The position numbers and the translations under genes were made by a program. Below the pieces are notes generated by a model. The model did not search any database. It was not told the DNA's origin and saw only the letters and a program-made list of their open reading frames with translations. From assembly GCA_965220305.1 (NCBI GenBank), contig OZ244817.1:3410001-3474000 (forward strand): a stretch of DNA of 64,000 nt. The letters run 5' to 3'. This DNA is from G965220305 sp965220305. Its GTDB lineage: Bacteria > Chloroflexota > Dehalococcoidia > Lucifugimonadales > UBA3495. Shown here one piece after another: positions 27,550-35,869 of the stretch; positions within the stretch are counted from its first letter, which is position 1, and every line of letters starts with the position of its first letter.

Positions 27550-28599
27550 TCACAAGTTCCGCTGGGGCTCGGCATAGCCTCTGAGCTTTTTGTATATCTG
27601 GAGGCGGTTCCGCTGGGTGTCCACGATAATGAGGCGCTCATTTTTGGGGTCGAAGGTAACGCCGGTGGGGAAGGCCAAATTCCATTCCACAGATGGGTCT
27701 CTTATCTCGCGGCGACGCTTCAACACCTCCGGGTTGGTACGCACCACCATCTGCGCCCACTTGCTAAGCTCCCGGGCGTCGCCCGTGAAGCTGGCCAGGA
27801 ACTTGCCATCAGGGGCGAAAAGCTGTACTCGGCTGTTGGCCCAGTCGCACACGTACACATCCCCGTCCGGGTCTACCGCCACGTCCGAGGGCCGGTTCAA
27901 CTGGCCGCGAGCGCTGCCGTAGCTGCCAAAGGAGGCGAGGAACTGGCCCTCCGGGGTGAACTTCTGGGCCCGATGGTTCTTGTGGTCGGCGACGTATACA
28001 AAACCATCGCGGTCGAGGGTGATGCCCCAGGGAGAGTCGAACTGGCCGGGTTCAGCGCCCAGCGTTCCCCATTGGGAGAGGTACTCGCCATCACTGGTGA
28101 ATTTCTGCACTCGATGATTTCGGCTGTCCACGATGTACAGGTTATCCTCGGCATCCACGGCCACCCCGGAAGGGCCGTCGAACTCGCCTGGTTCCTGACC
28201 CAAGGTCCCCCAGTGGCGCAGGAAACCGCCTTCACGGTCGAAGATGGAAACGCGATTGAGCCATTCGTCGGTGACGTAAACATTGCTTTGGCTGTCCAGG
28301 GCTATGCCCGCCGGCCAAATAAGCTCACCATCGCCTTGTCCGTACTTCCCAAACTCGGAAATGAACTCCTCGTCGCCCGGTGACTCTCCAAGGCTGTAAA
28401 CACCGACCCGGCTACCCCTTCCGGTGCGGTTCCAGGGAAGGCCGGGGACGAACTCCCAGCCCCGGTTGAGTACGTAAACCGTGTCTTCGTCACCCAGGGC
28501 CAGGCTAATAGCCGAGTTGAACCCGTTACCGGAGACGGCTCCCCGTCCCACGCAATGACTGTAGTCGTAAACCCTGCCAGCAACTATTTGCGTAACCAT
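27550..28599 (-). CDS. NHL-repeat beta-propeller protein, cassette copy 1
   Basis: The 349-residue protein is made almost entirely of NHL repeats (about five), e.g. DNLYIVDSRNHRVQKFTSDG, FVYVADHKNHRAQKFTPEG and VYVCDWANSRVQLFAPDG, each followed by a WGT/FGS turn. No signal peptide is seen, so it is predicted cytosolic. NHL propellers bind proteins, nucleic acids or ligands. It is the third member of a minus-strand set with DUF1501 and DUF1800 genes. A paralog with the same order lies at 41144-42172. Confidence 0.85.
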   Translation of the reverse strand: MVTQIVAGRVYDYSHCVGRGAVSGNGFNSAISLALGDEDTVYVLNRGWEFVPGLPWNRTGRGSRVGVYSLGESPGDEEFISEFGKYGQGDGELIWPAGIALDSQSNVYVTDEWLNRVSIFDREGGFLRHWGTLGQEPGEFDGPSGVAVDAEDNLYIVDSRNHRVQKFTSDGEYLSQWGTLGAEPGQFDSPWGITLDRDGFVYVADHKNHRAQKFTPEGQFLASFGSYGSARGQLNRPSDVAVDPDGDVYVCDWANSRVQLFAPDGKFLASFTGDARELSKWAQMVVRTNPEVLKRRREIRDPSVEWNLAFPTGVTFDPKNERLIIVDTQRNRLQIYKKLRGYAEPQRNL

Positions 28600-28792
28600 T
28601 CATCTTCTCTGGAACGTAAATTAGTGAGTCCTGCATTGCCCAAAGTAGGCTTATTCCCATGCCCCGCCTGTGTACCGGAGAGGCCCGTGAATGCCAGCCG
28701 GTCCGAGAGCCTGAGAAGTCAGTTTAGAGGCTTTCCCATATTTCCTGGCGGGAGAACCTCGGGCTCGGCATTGACCTAGCGGTCAACCTTGG

Positions 28793-29920
28793 CTAGAGGA
28801 ACCTTGGTTTCTCGAAGACGCCCTTGACGATGGGGTTGGCGTCCAGCCCCAGCCAGTCTTCCAGTACCGAGGAGTACAGCCCCCGGAAGTCCAGGTTGGG
28901 CACCAAATCTCCCTGCTGCAGGTCTTCCGCTTTAAGTGAGGGGTATTCGCCGTACTGGCCCCCAACAACTGGGTCACCGATGACGAAGGCGGGCCCGGCG
29001 GCCCCGTGGTCGGTGCCCGAGCCGTTGTCGCGCACCCGGCGTCCGAACTCGGAGAAGAGGAGCATTATCACGTTTTCGGCGGCATCATGCTCCCGCAGGT
29101 CGGCGAAAAAGTCGGAGATGGCCTCGGACACATCCGTCCAGAGTCCCGAGTGCATCCCCAGTTGGTTGGCGTGGGAGTCGAAGCTCCCGTAGTCGCAGTA
29201 AAAGATGCGGGTGCCCAGGTCCGCCAGGTGCACCTGGGCGATTCCCTTGAGCCGCTGGGCAACGGCGGTGTCGGTGTACTCCACGCTGGAGATGTACGAC
29301 TGGGGGGCAGCCTTCAATATGTCCGCACCCTTCAGGGCTTCCAGTCCGGTGTCTCCCAGGTAGTCCATCACGAAGTCGCCGCCAATGGTGGGCGAATACA
29401 TTTGGGTGAACCGATTGAGAATCTTGTCCCGCTGCTCCGCGCCGCCGATTCCCGTAAGCAGCCCGTAGCTTTCCAGGTTGTCCACACAGGCGACGGGCAC
29501 CCCCGCAACGGCGACGGCTCGGAAGAGGCTGGGCCCGAAACTTACCGTGGTAACGACGTTTTCCTTGTGTGGGTCAATGTCCCTGGCGGCGAGACCCAGC
29601 CAGCCCTCGGTGCCCATGCTGTCCGGTTCGCAGGTATGCCAGATGTCCATTGAGCGGAAGTGGGAGCGGGGCGAATTGGGGTACCCCACGCCGTGGATGA
29701 TAGCCATGTTGTCCTGGTCGTACAGGCTTTTCAGGGGCCCCATGCTGGGGTGTAGCCCTATTTCGTTGTCCAGCGGGATACTCTGGTTCTCCGGTATACC
29801 CAACGTTGGCCGGTAGTCCCGATACAGGGGGTCGGCGTAGGGAATGACGGTGTTGAGGTAATCGTTTCCGCCGGATAGCTGGAGCACCACCAACACCGGG
29901 TCTTTCTTATTCAGTGTCAT
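28793..29920 (-). CDS. DUF1501 family protein, cassette copy 1
   Basis: A DUF1501 protein of about 375 residues (alkaline-phosphatase/sulfatase-like fold): KKDPVLVVLQLSGGNDYLNTVIPY at the start, RSHFRSMDIWHTCEP, SEFGRRVRDNGSGTDHG and AFVIGDPVVGG. DUF1501 proteins usually carry a Tat signal, which is missing here: the conserved domain begins six residues after the ATG. Start ATG 29920 has GAGGAGAGAAGCA upstream; an earlier start at 29944 adds eight non-conserved residues. It is the middle gene of the cassette and lies 58 bases after the DUF1800 gene. Confidence 0.9.
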   Translation of the reverse strand: MTLNKKDPVLVVLQLSGGNDYLNTVIPYADPLYRDYRPTLGIPENQSIPLDNEIGLHPSMGPLKSLYDQDNMAIIHGVGYPNSPRSHFRSMDIWHTCEPDSMGTEGWLGLAARDIDPHKENVVTTVSFGPSLFRAVAVAGVPVACVDNLESYGLLTGIGGAEQRDKILNRFTQMYSPTIGGDFVMDYLGDTGLEALKGADILKAAPQSYISSVEYTDTAVAQRLKGIAQVHLADLGTRIFYCDYGSFDSHANQLGMHSGLWTDVSEAISDFFADLREHDAAENVIMLLFSEFGRRVRDNGSGTDHGAAGPAFVIGDPVVGGQYGEYPSLKAEDLQQGDLVPNLDFRGLYSSVLEDWLGLDANPIVKGVFEKPRFL

Positions 29921-29978
29921 TGCTTCTCTCCTCGGCCACAACAAGCGCCAGTTACAACCTCGTACTGGCCGGGCTAGT

Positions 29979-31382
29979 TCAGGCGTATTGGTACTCGCGC
30001 ATCGAAACTATCAGTTGCAGCATCTCGCCTATTCGCTGGGTTGAGGCATCGGTATGGCTTTCGGAGTCCCATCGGAGAACGCCGGTTTCCCGGGCGTGGT
30101 CCACCAGTTGCTGCCGGTTCTCGTGACGGACTTCCAACGGCCCCATCAGGTCCAGGCAGGCGTCGACAAATTGCTCCGGGGCCAGTTCTCCCATAGTCAC
30201 GAGACGCTCAATGATGGAGCGGACTCCGGGCCGGCTCACGTCTCCAACCATATCCGCCGTGAAGTTTATGCGCTTCATCAGGGCGCCGCTGTTAATCCAC
30301 TCGGGCCCGGTGTGCCAGCCCTCCACGCTGGGAGGATTCAGCAGGTCCTGGCCCATGTAGCCCGTTTGCTTGGCCAGGTCTCCGATGCCTGGCCGGGGGA
30401 ATTCATACCCGCCGACCTGCCGGAGGGTGCCGATTACCAATTCGGCGGGACTCTTGATCTTGGAGAAGCGGGCGTTCTTGAAGAAGTCCGACAGGAACAA
30501 CACCCGCAGCACGGAGCGCAGGTCGTACTGGGACTCGGTAAAAGCCCGGGCCAGCAATTCGATGGCCTCCGGGTCCCGGGGCTCGGTGACTGACCAGGCC
30601 GGTACGGGAGGTTCATCGGCGACGAAGAAGTTGTATAGGTGTCTGGCAACGAACCTGGCTGTGGCTGGTTGCTGGCAGATGATGTCTATAATGTCTTCGC
30701 CGTTGAAGGGGCCGGTCTGGCCGAGGAAAGTCTTCTCGTCGTCGTCGTGGTCTTCCTCCCGGTACTCGAAATCCCAGTCGTAACGACCGGTAGCGCCCCG
30801 GGGGAGCATGGGAGAAAGGGTCCAGCCAGTGAAGGCCCTGGAACACTCTCTAACGTCGTCCTCGGTGTAGTTGCCCACTCCCATGCTGAACAACTCCAGC
30901 AACTCCCGGCCCCAGTTCTCGTTGACCGCGTAGGCGTGGTTGTCGCAATTGTCCAACCAGTAAATCATGGCGGGGTTCTTGGCCAACTCCAATAGCAACT
31001 CTCGGTAGTCGCCCATCCCCTTTTCCCGGAACATGTCTACCTGTTTGACCAGCTCGTGGAAATGGTCAATCTTAGATTGTCCGGTGGCGAAAATCTGGTG
31101 CCAGAACAGCACCATCTTTTCCTCCAAGACCCGCTGGGTGTTGAGCATACCGTGAAGCCAGGCGGCGCTGCCCATACCGGGGGAGGTGACTGGTTTCCAG
31201 AAGCCCGGATGGTAACGCAGGAACTCGTAGCGGTCTGCGCCCGGCTGGGACTGGGGGTCCAGCAATTCTGCCACGGTGGCTTCGTATCCCTGCTGCGCTC
31301 GGTATTCCAACTCCTCGCGAGTAGATCCGAATCCGGCGCGGCGCATCAGGTGGGCCATCAAGGCTATATCTTCACTAGCCAT
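29979..31382 (-). CDS. DUF1800 family protein, cassette copy 1
   Basis: The 467-residue DUF1800 protein opens directly with the family's conserved start ALMAHLMRRAGFGSTREELEYRAQQGYEATVAELL. Further conserved parts are KMVLFWHQIFATGQSK, NENWGRELLELFSMGVGNYTEDDV, AFTGWTL, KTFLGQTG and RHLYNFFVADE. There is no signal peptide, unlike many family members. The function is unknown, but DUF1800 and DUF1501 genes commonly pair. ATG 31382 (with GTG just before it) follows AAGGACA. It is the first gene of the cassette, downstream of the extradiol dioxygenase gene. Confidence 0.9.
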   Translation of the reverse strand: MASEDIALMAHLMRRAGFGSTREELEYRAQQGYEATVAELLDPQSQPGADRYEFLRYHPGFWKPVTSPGMGSAAWLHGMLNTQRVLEEKMVLFWHQIFATGQSKIDHFHELVKQVDMFREKGMGDYRELLLELAKNPAMIYWLDNCDNHAYAVNENWGRELLELFSMGVGNYTEDDVRECSRAFTGWTLSPMLPRGATGRYDWDFEYREEDHDDDEKTFLGQTGPFNGEDIIDIICQQPATARFVARHLYNFFVADEPPVPAWSVTEPRDPEAIELLARAFTESQYDLRSVLRVLFLSDFFKNARFSKIKSPAELVIGTLRQVGGYEFPRPGIGDLAKQTGYMGQDLLNPPSVEGWHTGPEWINSGALMKRINFTADMVGDVSRPGVRSIIERLVTMGELAPEQFVDACLDLMGPLEVRHENRQQLVDHARETGVLRWDSESHTDASTQRIGEMLQLIVSMREYQYA

Positions 31383-31488
31383 CACATGTTGTCCTTATTC
31401 AATATCCAGATTGGGACCCGGCAACGCCGAGGGGCGACCGGGACTGCGACAGCCCGTCGTGCGCCGCCCCTTGCGGCGACGCGGACAG

Positions 31489-32544
31489 TTAGGGCTTGTA
31501 AACTGCCAGGCACTTGCCGGAGTTGAAGACCCCCGCAGTTTCCAGGTAGTCCACCACCTCTCCCTTCTGTCCCAACTCCTGCATAGCGCCGGCGAGACAA
31601 ACCCAACTCAGGAGCTCCTGTTGCCCCGAGTCCTCGATCTCGGCGGTGGTGATGTTCTTCCACTCGTGGTCGCGGCCCTCCAGAAGCTGCTGGTAGCGAA
31701 CCCGGTCAGACTCGACGTCGGGCCACAGGCACATGTTCTTATCCACCAGGAACCCATGAGACCAGCCGCCCGATGCGTAGAGCACCACGCGGTAGGGGCT
31801 ATCCTTGAGAATACGGGCCGTTGCCTGGCCCACCTCAAAGCAACGCCTGGGAGTGGGCGATGGCGGGTCGAAGGGCATGTTGGGGTCGCCGCCAATACCG
31901 CCCCGGTTCCGGATAATCTTGCTGCCGTAGCTGTTCACCTGAACGGGGACTATGGGGTAGTCGAACCCAGTCCGATCATAGTCCAGGAACATTTGAATAT
32001 TAACGAAGGCGTGGCCCAAGCCCTTCCAGTGCAGGGGCTTGTAGGAGTAGGACATGTCCACCCCTTCTTCAATAAACCGGCGGGCCAACCAGCGGGCGAC
32101 TTCGGGCTTGCTGCGCATCTTGACGGGATGGTCCACCGGCTCCCCCCAAACGTTGCGCTCGCCGCCCAGGTTGCGCCTCTCGTAGGGATAGCTGGTCAGG
32201 TCGTCGTAGGCCATGACGCAGAAGGGGGGGATGATGTCCTCGGTGAAGTTCTCGTACTGGTCGTCACCAAACATGAGGATGAAGTCCGGGTTGAAGGCTT
32301 CCACCTCTGATCGGAGGACCCGGAAAGCCTTGACCAGCCGGTCGCGGTGTTTCTTATGGGCCGAGACCCCCTCGTCTTCTCCGAATTCCACCCGCACATC
32401 TTCGGGCCAATTGGTGGGGATCTTCATCTCTTCAGGTATGTCGGCCTTGGTAGCCAAAGTGCGCAGGAAGGGCCAACTCCTGGCCTCGTCGGGTTGAATC
32501 AGCACCGGCCAGTGGGTGGACCCCATGCCTAGAATCTCTCCCAT
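31489..32544 (-). CDS. Class III extradiol dioxygenase-like (LigB-type) protein
   Basis: The 351-residue protein resembles the catalytic beta subunit of class III extradiol ring-cleavage dioxygenases. GMGSTHWPVLI supplies one histidine, FNPDFILMFGDDQYENF is the acidic metal-site region, and YASGGWSHGFL is the late histidine motif. It may open a catechol-type ring or act on a related substrate with non-haem iron. ATG 32544 has GGAGGCACAAG upstream; an upstream start at 32667 would add a non-conserved tail. The DUF1800 gene follows 106 bases later, so it may be read with the cassette. Confidence 0.8.
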   Translation of the reverse strand: MGEILGMGSTHWPVLIQPDEARSWPFLRTLATKADIPEEMKIPTNWPEDVRVEFGEDEGVSAHKKHRDRLVKAFRVLRSEVEAFNPDFILMFGDDQYENFTEDIIPPFCVMAYDDLTSYPYERRNLGGERNVWGEPVDHPVKMRSKPEVARWLARRFIEEGVDMSYSYKPLHWKGLGHAFVNIQMFLDYDRTGFDYPIVPVQVNSYGSKIIRNRGGIGGDPNMPFDPPSPTPRRCFEVGQATARILKDSPYRVVLYASGGWSHGFLVDKNMCLWPDVESDRVRYQQLLEGRDHEWKNITTAEIEDSGQQELLSWVCLAGAMQELGQKGEVVDYLETAGVFNSGKCLAVYKP

Positions 32545-32647
32545 CTTGTGCCTCCATGTCCAGCTTGCCGCCTCTTGACGACGGCCTTTAATTGTTTTCG
32601 TTGTATCACCCGCAGCAGTCAATGTCAATTGGTTGACGGGCATGTTG

Positions 32648-32769
32648 GAGGGCCTTTCAAAAGTCATTGCTCAAGCATACTTCCGCTCACCCTGAGCTTG
32701 TCGAAGGGCCGGTTCGTGGTTCGACAGGCTCCCCATGAGCGGTTTTCCAAGGACAATTGAAAGGCCCTG
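32648..32769. repeat. MITE-like element, family D, copy 1
   Basis: A 122-base element with ends AGGGCCTTTCAA (32649) and TTGAAAGGCCCT (32757-32768) in perfect inversion. The interior holds the CCTGAGCTTGTCGAAGG motif and its partial inverse. It is flanked by a perfect 10-base direct repeat GGGCATGTTG at 32638-32647 and 32770-32779, which looks like a target duplication. The rest of the gap to 32996 has no gene. Confidence 0.75.
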
Positions 32770-32995
32770 GGGCATGTTGCGCCCCCTTCACTTCCCCTGA
32801 CAACCAGCTTGGGCTGGGAGCGTCGCAAAGCTGCCAGCTCCGTGGAGCTTCGGCCTGGCGGATGGCCAGAAAGCTGGGGGGCCGGAGGCGGCTTCTTCAG
32901 GCGGGCCGCAGCCCAAGACCCCTTTCTGGCCTGCCCCGTTTAGACAACCCACCCTTGCGGAGCAGGCAGAAAGTACAATGGAGAGAGGCCCTGGA

Positions 32996-34642
32996 CTACC
33001 TGGCCGGGTACCTGGAGAGGGTGTTTTCCTCCTTGGTCATGAACTCCAGCAGGGCCGGACGCCCGGTGGTCAGCACCTCTCTGGCGCGGTTGATGGCCGG
33101 CACGATTTCCCGAGGGTCCTCGACGCGCTCACCGTAGCCGCCCAGGGCCTCCGCCAGGTCGGCGTATTCGCCGTACAGGTTGGTAAACCCAAACCGCTCG
33201 GCGGCCACCGGGTAGTTTCGGGAGTAGCCGCTCAGAACGTGGTTGTTCAATACGATGGTCAGAATGGGAATCTGGTGCCGCACGGCAGTTTCGATGTCCA
33301 TGCCAGCCATTCCTATCGCCGCGTCGCCCATGATGTTGACCACCAGCTTGTCCGGGGCCCCCAACTTGGCTCCCATGGCGATGCCCAGGCCGTAGCCCAA
33401 CTGGGACGAGTTGCCCCAACCCAGATAACCCCGAGGAACGATGGCTTCGTAGAAGGGTATCGTCTGGTCTCGGGGATGCCCGGAATCGTGGGTCACGATG
33501 GTCTGGGTGCGGTCCACCGTGTGCATCAGGTCCCAGATGACCCGGTAGGGGTTGATGGGCACCTCTTCGGAGGTGAGCAGGGGCATCCACTCCGCCAGCC
33601 ACTCGTCCTTGACCTGCTTAATCTCGGTGGTTACCGAGCCGTCGTCCGTCTTGCCGTCGGGCCCAGCCTGCTTTCTCACCTCTTCGATGAGCTGCTGGAG
33701 GACCAACTTGGCGTCGCCGATCACGCCGTGGTGCAACTGCTGTTCCTTATTCAAGTCGCGGTCATCGATGGTGCACTGGACCAAGGTCTTTCCTGGCGGG
33801 ACGCCAATGGAGGCCAGGTTGGTGGTAAAGCTGGCGCCGATTCCGAAGACCAGGTCGGCCTTGTCCAGGAAGTGCCGCACCATTTTGGTCATGGTGCCCG
33901 CGCCGACGCCCAGGGCCAAGGGATGGTTCTCTGGGAAGGCGCTCTTGCCGGTGTTGCTGGTCATAACCGGCGTATTGGTCAGCTCGGCGAACTGCTGCAA
34001 TTCTGGGGAGGCTTCTGCCCAAAGTACGCCCTGCCCGGCGTAGATGACCGGGTGCTGGGCCGCCAGCAGGGCCCGGACGGCGGCGGAAATGTCCTCCGGG
34101 TCCCCTCCGCTCCTGTAGCCCTTCACCGCGCGGTAGTCGAACACCGACTCGTCAATTTCTTCTTGGCCCACGTCCCCGGGCACCTGCAACATGACCGGGC
34201 CTGGCCTGCCGGAACGCAGGGTGGTGTAGGCCCGGCGCATCAGTTCAGGAATTCGGCCGGCCTGGTTGACCTGGGACACCCATTTGGTAACTCCCCGGTA
34301 GGCTTCCATGGCGTTGAAGTCGGGGGACTGCCCCAGGCGATTTCGGGCGGTGCCGCCGGGTAGGACCAGGATGGGAGAGGATTCGGCGAAGGCGTGGGCA
34401 ATGCCGCCGAAGGCATTCTCGATGCCCGGCCCGGACTGGGTTACGACCACGCCGGTACGCCGCCCGTTGGTGACCTTGGTGTAGCCGTCGGCCATATTCA
34501 CCGTGGTCCGCTCGGTACGGGACATAATGGGCTTGATGCCGGCGATGGCGGCGGCCTCGATGAGGGCGTTGGCCGGGTAACAGAAGAGGTATTCGGTGCC
34601 TTCGAGTTGCAGGATATTGGCGATGGCGGTGTTGCCTTCCAT
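32996..34642 (-). CDS. Thiamine-diphosphate enzyme, acetolactate-synthase type
   Basis: A 548-residue three-domain ThDP enzyme. The N-terminal PYR domain has EGTEYLFCYPANALIE and SRTERTTVNMADGYTK (cofactor Glu). A middle domain follows, then a PP domain with NIMGDAAIGMAGMDIETAVRHQIPILTIVLNNH (GDx...NN motif). It could be an acetolactate-synthase-like, benzoylformate-decarboxylase-like or glyoxylate-carboligase-like enzyme; the substrate is not clear. ATG 34642 has AGGAGGTCCAAA upstream; the longer reading frame to 34729 is not supported. It is a distant paralog of 38119-39789. Confidence 0.88.
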   Translation of the reverse strand: MEGNTAIANILQLEGTEYLFCYPANALIEAAAIAGIKPIMSRTERTTVNMADGYTKVTNGRRTGVVVTQSGPGIENAFGGIAHAFAESSPILVLPGGTARNRLGQSPDFNAMEAYRGVTKWVSQVNQAGRIPELMRRAYTTLRSGRPGPVMLQVPGDVGQEEIDESVFDYRAVKGYRSGGDPEDISAAVRALLAAQHPVIYAGQGVLWAEASPELQQFAELTNTPVMTSNTGKSAFPENHPLALGVGAGTMTKMVRHFLDKADLVFGIGASFTTNLASIGVPPGKTLVQCTIDDRDLNKEQQLHHGVIGDAKLVLQQLIEEVRKQAGPDGKTDDGSVTTEIKQVKDEWLAEWMPLLTSEEVPINPYRVIWDLMHTVDRTQTIVTHDSGHPRDQTIPFYEAIVPRGYLGWGNSSQLGYGLGIAMGAKLGAPDKLVVNIMGDAAIGMAGMDIETAVRHQIPILTIVLNNHVLSGYSRNYPVAAERFGFTNLYGEYADLAEALGGYGERVEDPREIVPAINRAREVLTTGRPALLEFMTKEENTLSRYPAR

Positions 34643-34786
34643 TTTGGACCTCCTGGCAAAGGGTTGGGTGGATGGGTAGTCTAGGCCCGAAGCCCCGCCG
34701 GTACAGGCAGGTATCCTCAAACATGCCAAAGGCTGGGAAGCTCCTACGCGGCGGTTCCCAGCCCGACAGAGAACACCAATGGGCGC

Positions 34787-35344
34787 TTAGACCGGCAAAA
34801 CCGGCTCGGTGCGTTGTTCGGGCAACTCCACCTCAAAGGCGTTCAGGAAGAACGAAGTTTGGGCGTAGTGGCCCATAAGGGCGGTGAGTTCCACCAGGTG
34901 TTGCGTGCCGAACTGTTCCATGGCTGCCTGGAAGGTGGCTGCGCTGACCCGGTGGTTCTGGTAGAACTCGGCAGCGTAGTTGATTACGGCGGCTTCGTCC
35001 GGGTCCATATCGGGCAGGGCGGTCCGGTCACGGATGGCGTCGACCAGGGCGTCGCTGGCTCCAGCGGCGCGGGCGGCGGGCGCGTGGGCGTTCCAAACAT
35101 AGGCACAGTCCATGCTGCGGGCCGTGGTTATAATGGCCAATTCCCTTATCTTCTGGGAGAAGGTGCTCTCGTACCGGAGATAGCCGGTCAACGGGGCCCG
35201 GCGGCGGGCAAACTCGGGGCTGTTGATGGTGATGGAGCCAGGCCCGCCGGTAATTACACCATCAGTCTCGGCGGTCAACTCATCAAAAGCGCCGCGAAAC
35301 TCCTCGGGTACCATGTCCCGCGTGGCATTAGGTATTCTAGCCAT
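34787..35344 (-). CDS. Carboxymuconolactone decarboxylase family protein
   Basis: A 185-residue all-helical CMD/AhpD-fold protein. FSQKIRELAIITTARSMDCAYVWNAHAPAARAAG contains the Cys ... His active-site helix, followed by a DMDPDEAAVINYAAEFYQNHRVSAATFQAAMEQFG region. Members act as lactone decarboxylases or peroxidases. AGGAGGAAAGAC precedes ATG 35344. It lies between a ThDP enzyme and a DUF35 gene in one minus-strand run. Confidence 0.88.
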   Translation of the reverse strand: MARIPNATRDMVPEEFRGAFDELTAETDGVITGGPGSITINSPEFARRRAPLTGYLRYESTFSQKIRELAIITTARSMDCAYVWNAHAPAARAAGASDALVDAIRDRTALPDMDPDEAAVINYAAEFYQNHRVSAATFQAAMEQFGTQHLVELTALMGHYAQTSFFLNAFEVELPEQRTEPVLPV

Positions 35345-35417
35345 GTCTTTCCTCCTGCATCGGTGTGCTGGTGGATTGGGTTGGGGGTTGTCCAGGGTAA
35401 CTTAGGGGACGGGCGGG

Positions 35418-35834
35418 TCAGGCGGGCTCGAACATGGGAAGGGAGACTTCCCCCTCTCCCTGGTCCTCCCACCGGACCTTGACCCGCATTCCGCACTGAA
35501 TATCCTTGGTGGGGTCTTGTACTCCGACGATATTGGTCATAATGCGGAAACCCTCGTCCAGGTCCACGTAGCCGACGGCGTAGGCCCCCAGGTCCTTGAA
35601 GGCTGGATGGCGGCTCTGCATGATGACGGCGAAGGTATAAACCGAACCCTGGCCGGAAGAAACGTGCCGGGAAGTATCGTCAGCCCCGCAACTGGTGCAG
35701 TGGCGGCGGGGGTAGAAAATTACTTCACTGCACTTGTTGCACGTCTGGTAGGTCAGTTCATGCCTTTTGGTAGCTTCCCAGAAGGACTCGCTGTCAACCT
35801 CGGGGAACCGTGGTTGGGGTCGAAGAGGAGGCAT
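35418..35834 (-). CDS. OB-fold/zinc-ribbon (DUF35) protein
   Basis: The 138-residue protein has an N-terminal rubredoxin-like zinc ribbon (TCNKCSEVIFYPRRHCTSCG: two CxxC pairs) and a C-terminal OB fold (GQGSVYTFAVIMQSRHPAFKD, YAVGYVDLDEGFRIMTNIVG). DUF35 proteins act with thiolase-like proteins on CoA-bound substrates. It follows the thiolase-like gene by 35 bases. Start ATG 35834 has AGGAG 10 bases before; a long upstream extension in the same frame to 36140 is an artefact across the thiolase gene. Confidence 0.85.
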   Translation of the reverse strand: MPPLRPQPRFPEVDSESFWEATKRHELTYQTCNKCSEVIFYPRRHCTSCGADDTSRHVSSGQGSVYTFAVIMQSRHPAFKDLGAYAVGYVDLDEGFRIMTNIVGVQDPTKDIQCGMRVKVRWEDQGEGEVSLPMFEPA

Positions 35835-35869
35835 AATCGTAACACTCCTGCATAGTATTAGTCGGCGAA

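Noticed and set aside
32978..34363. Plus-strand 461-codon open frame
   Set aside because: It lies antisense to the ThDP enzyme at 32996-34642, which has all family motifs; the plus frame has no motif.
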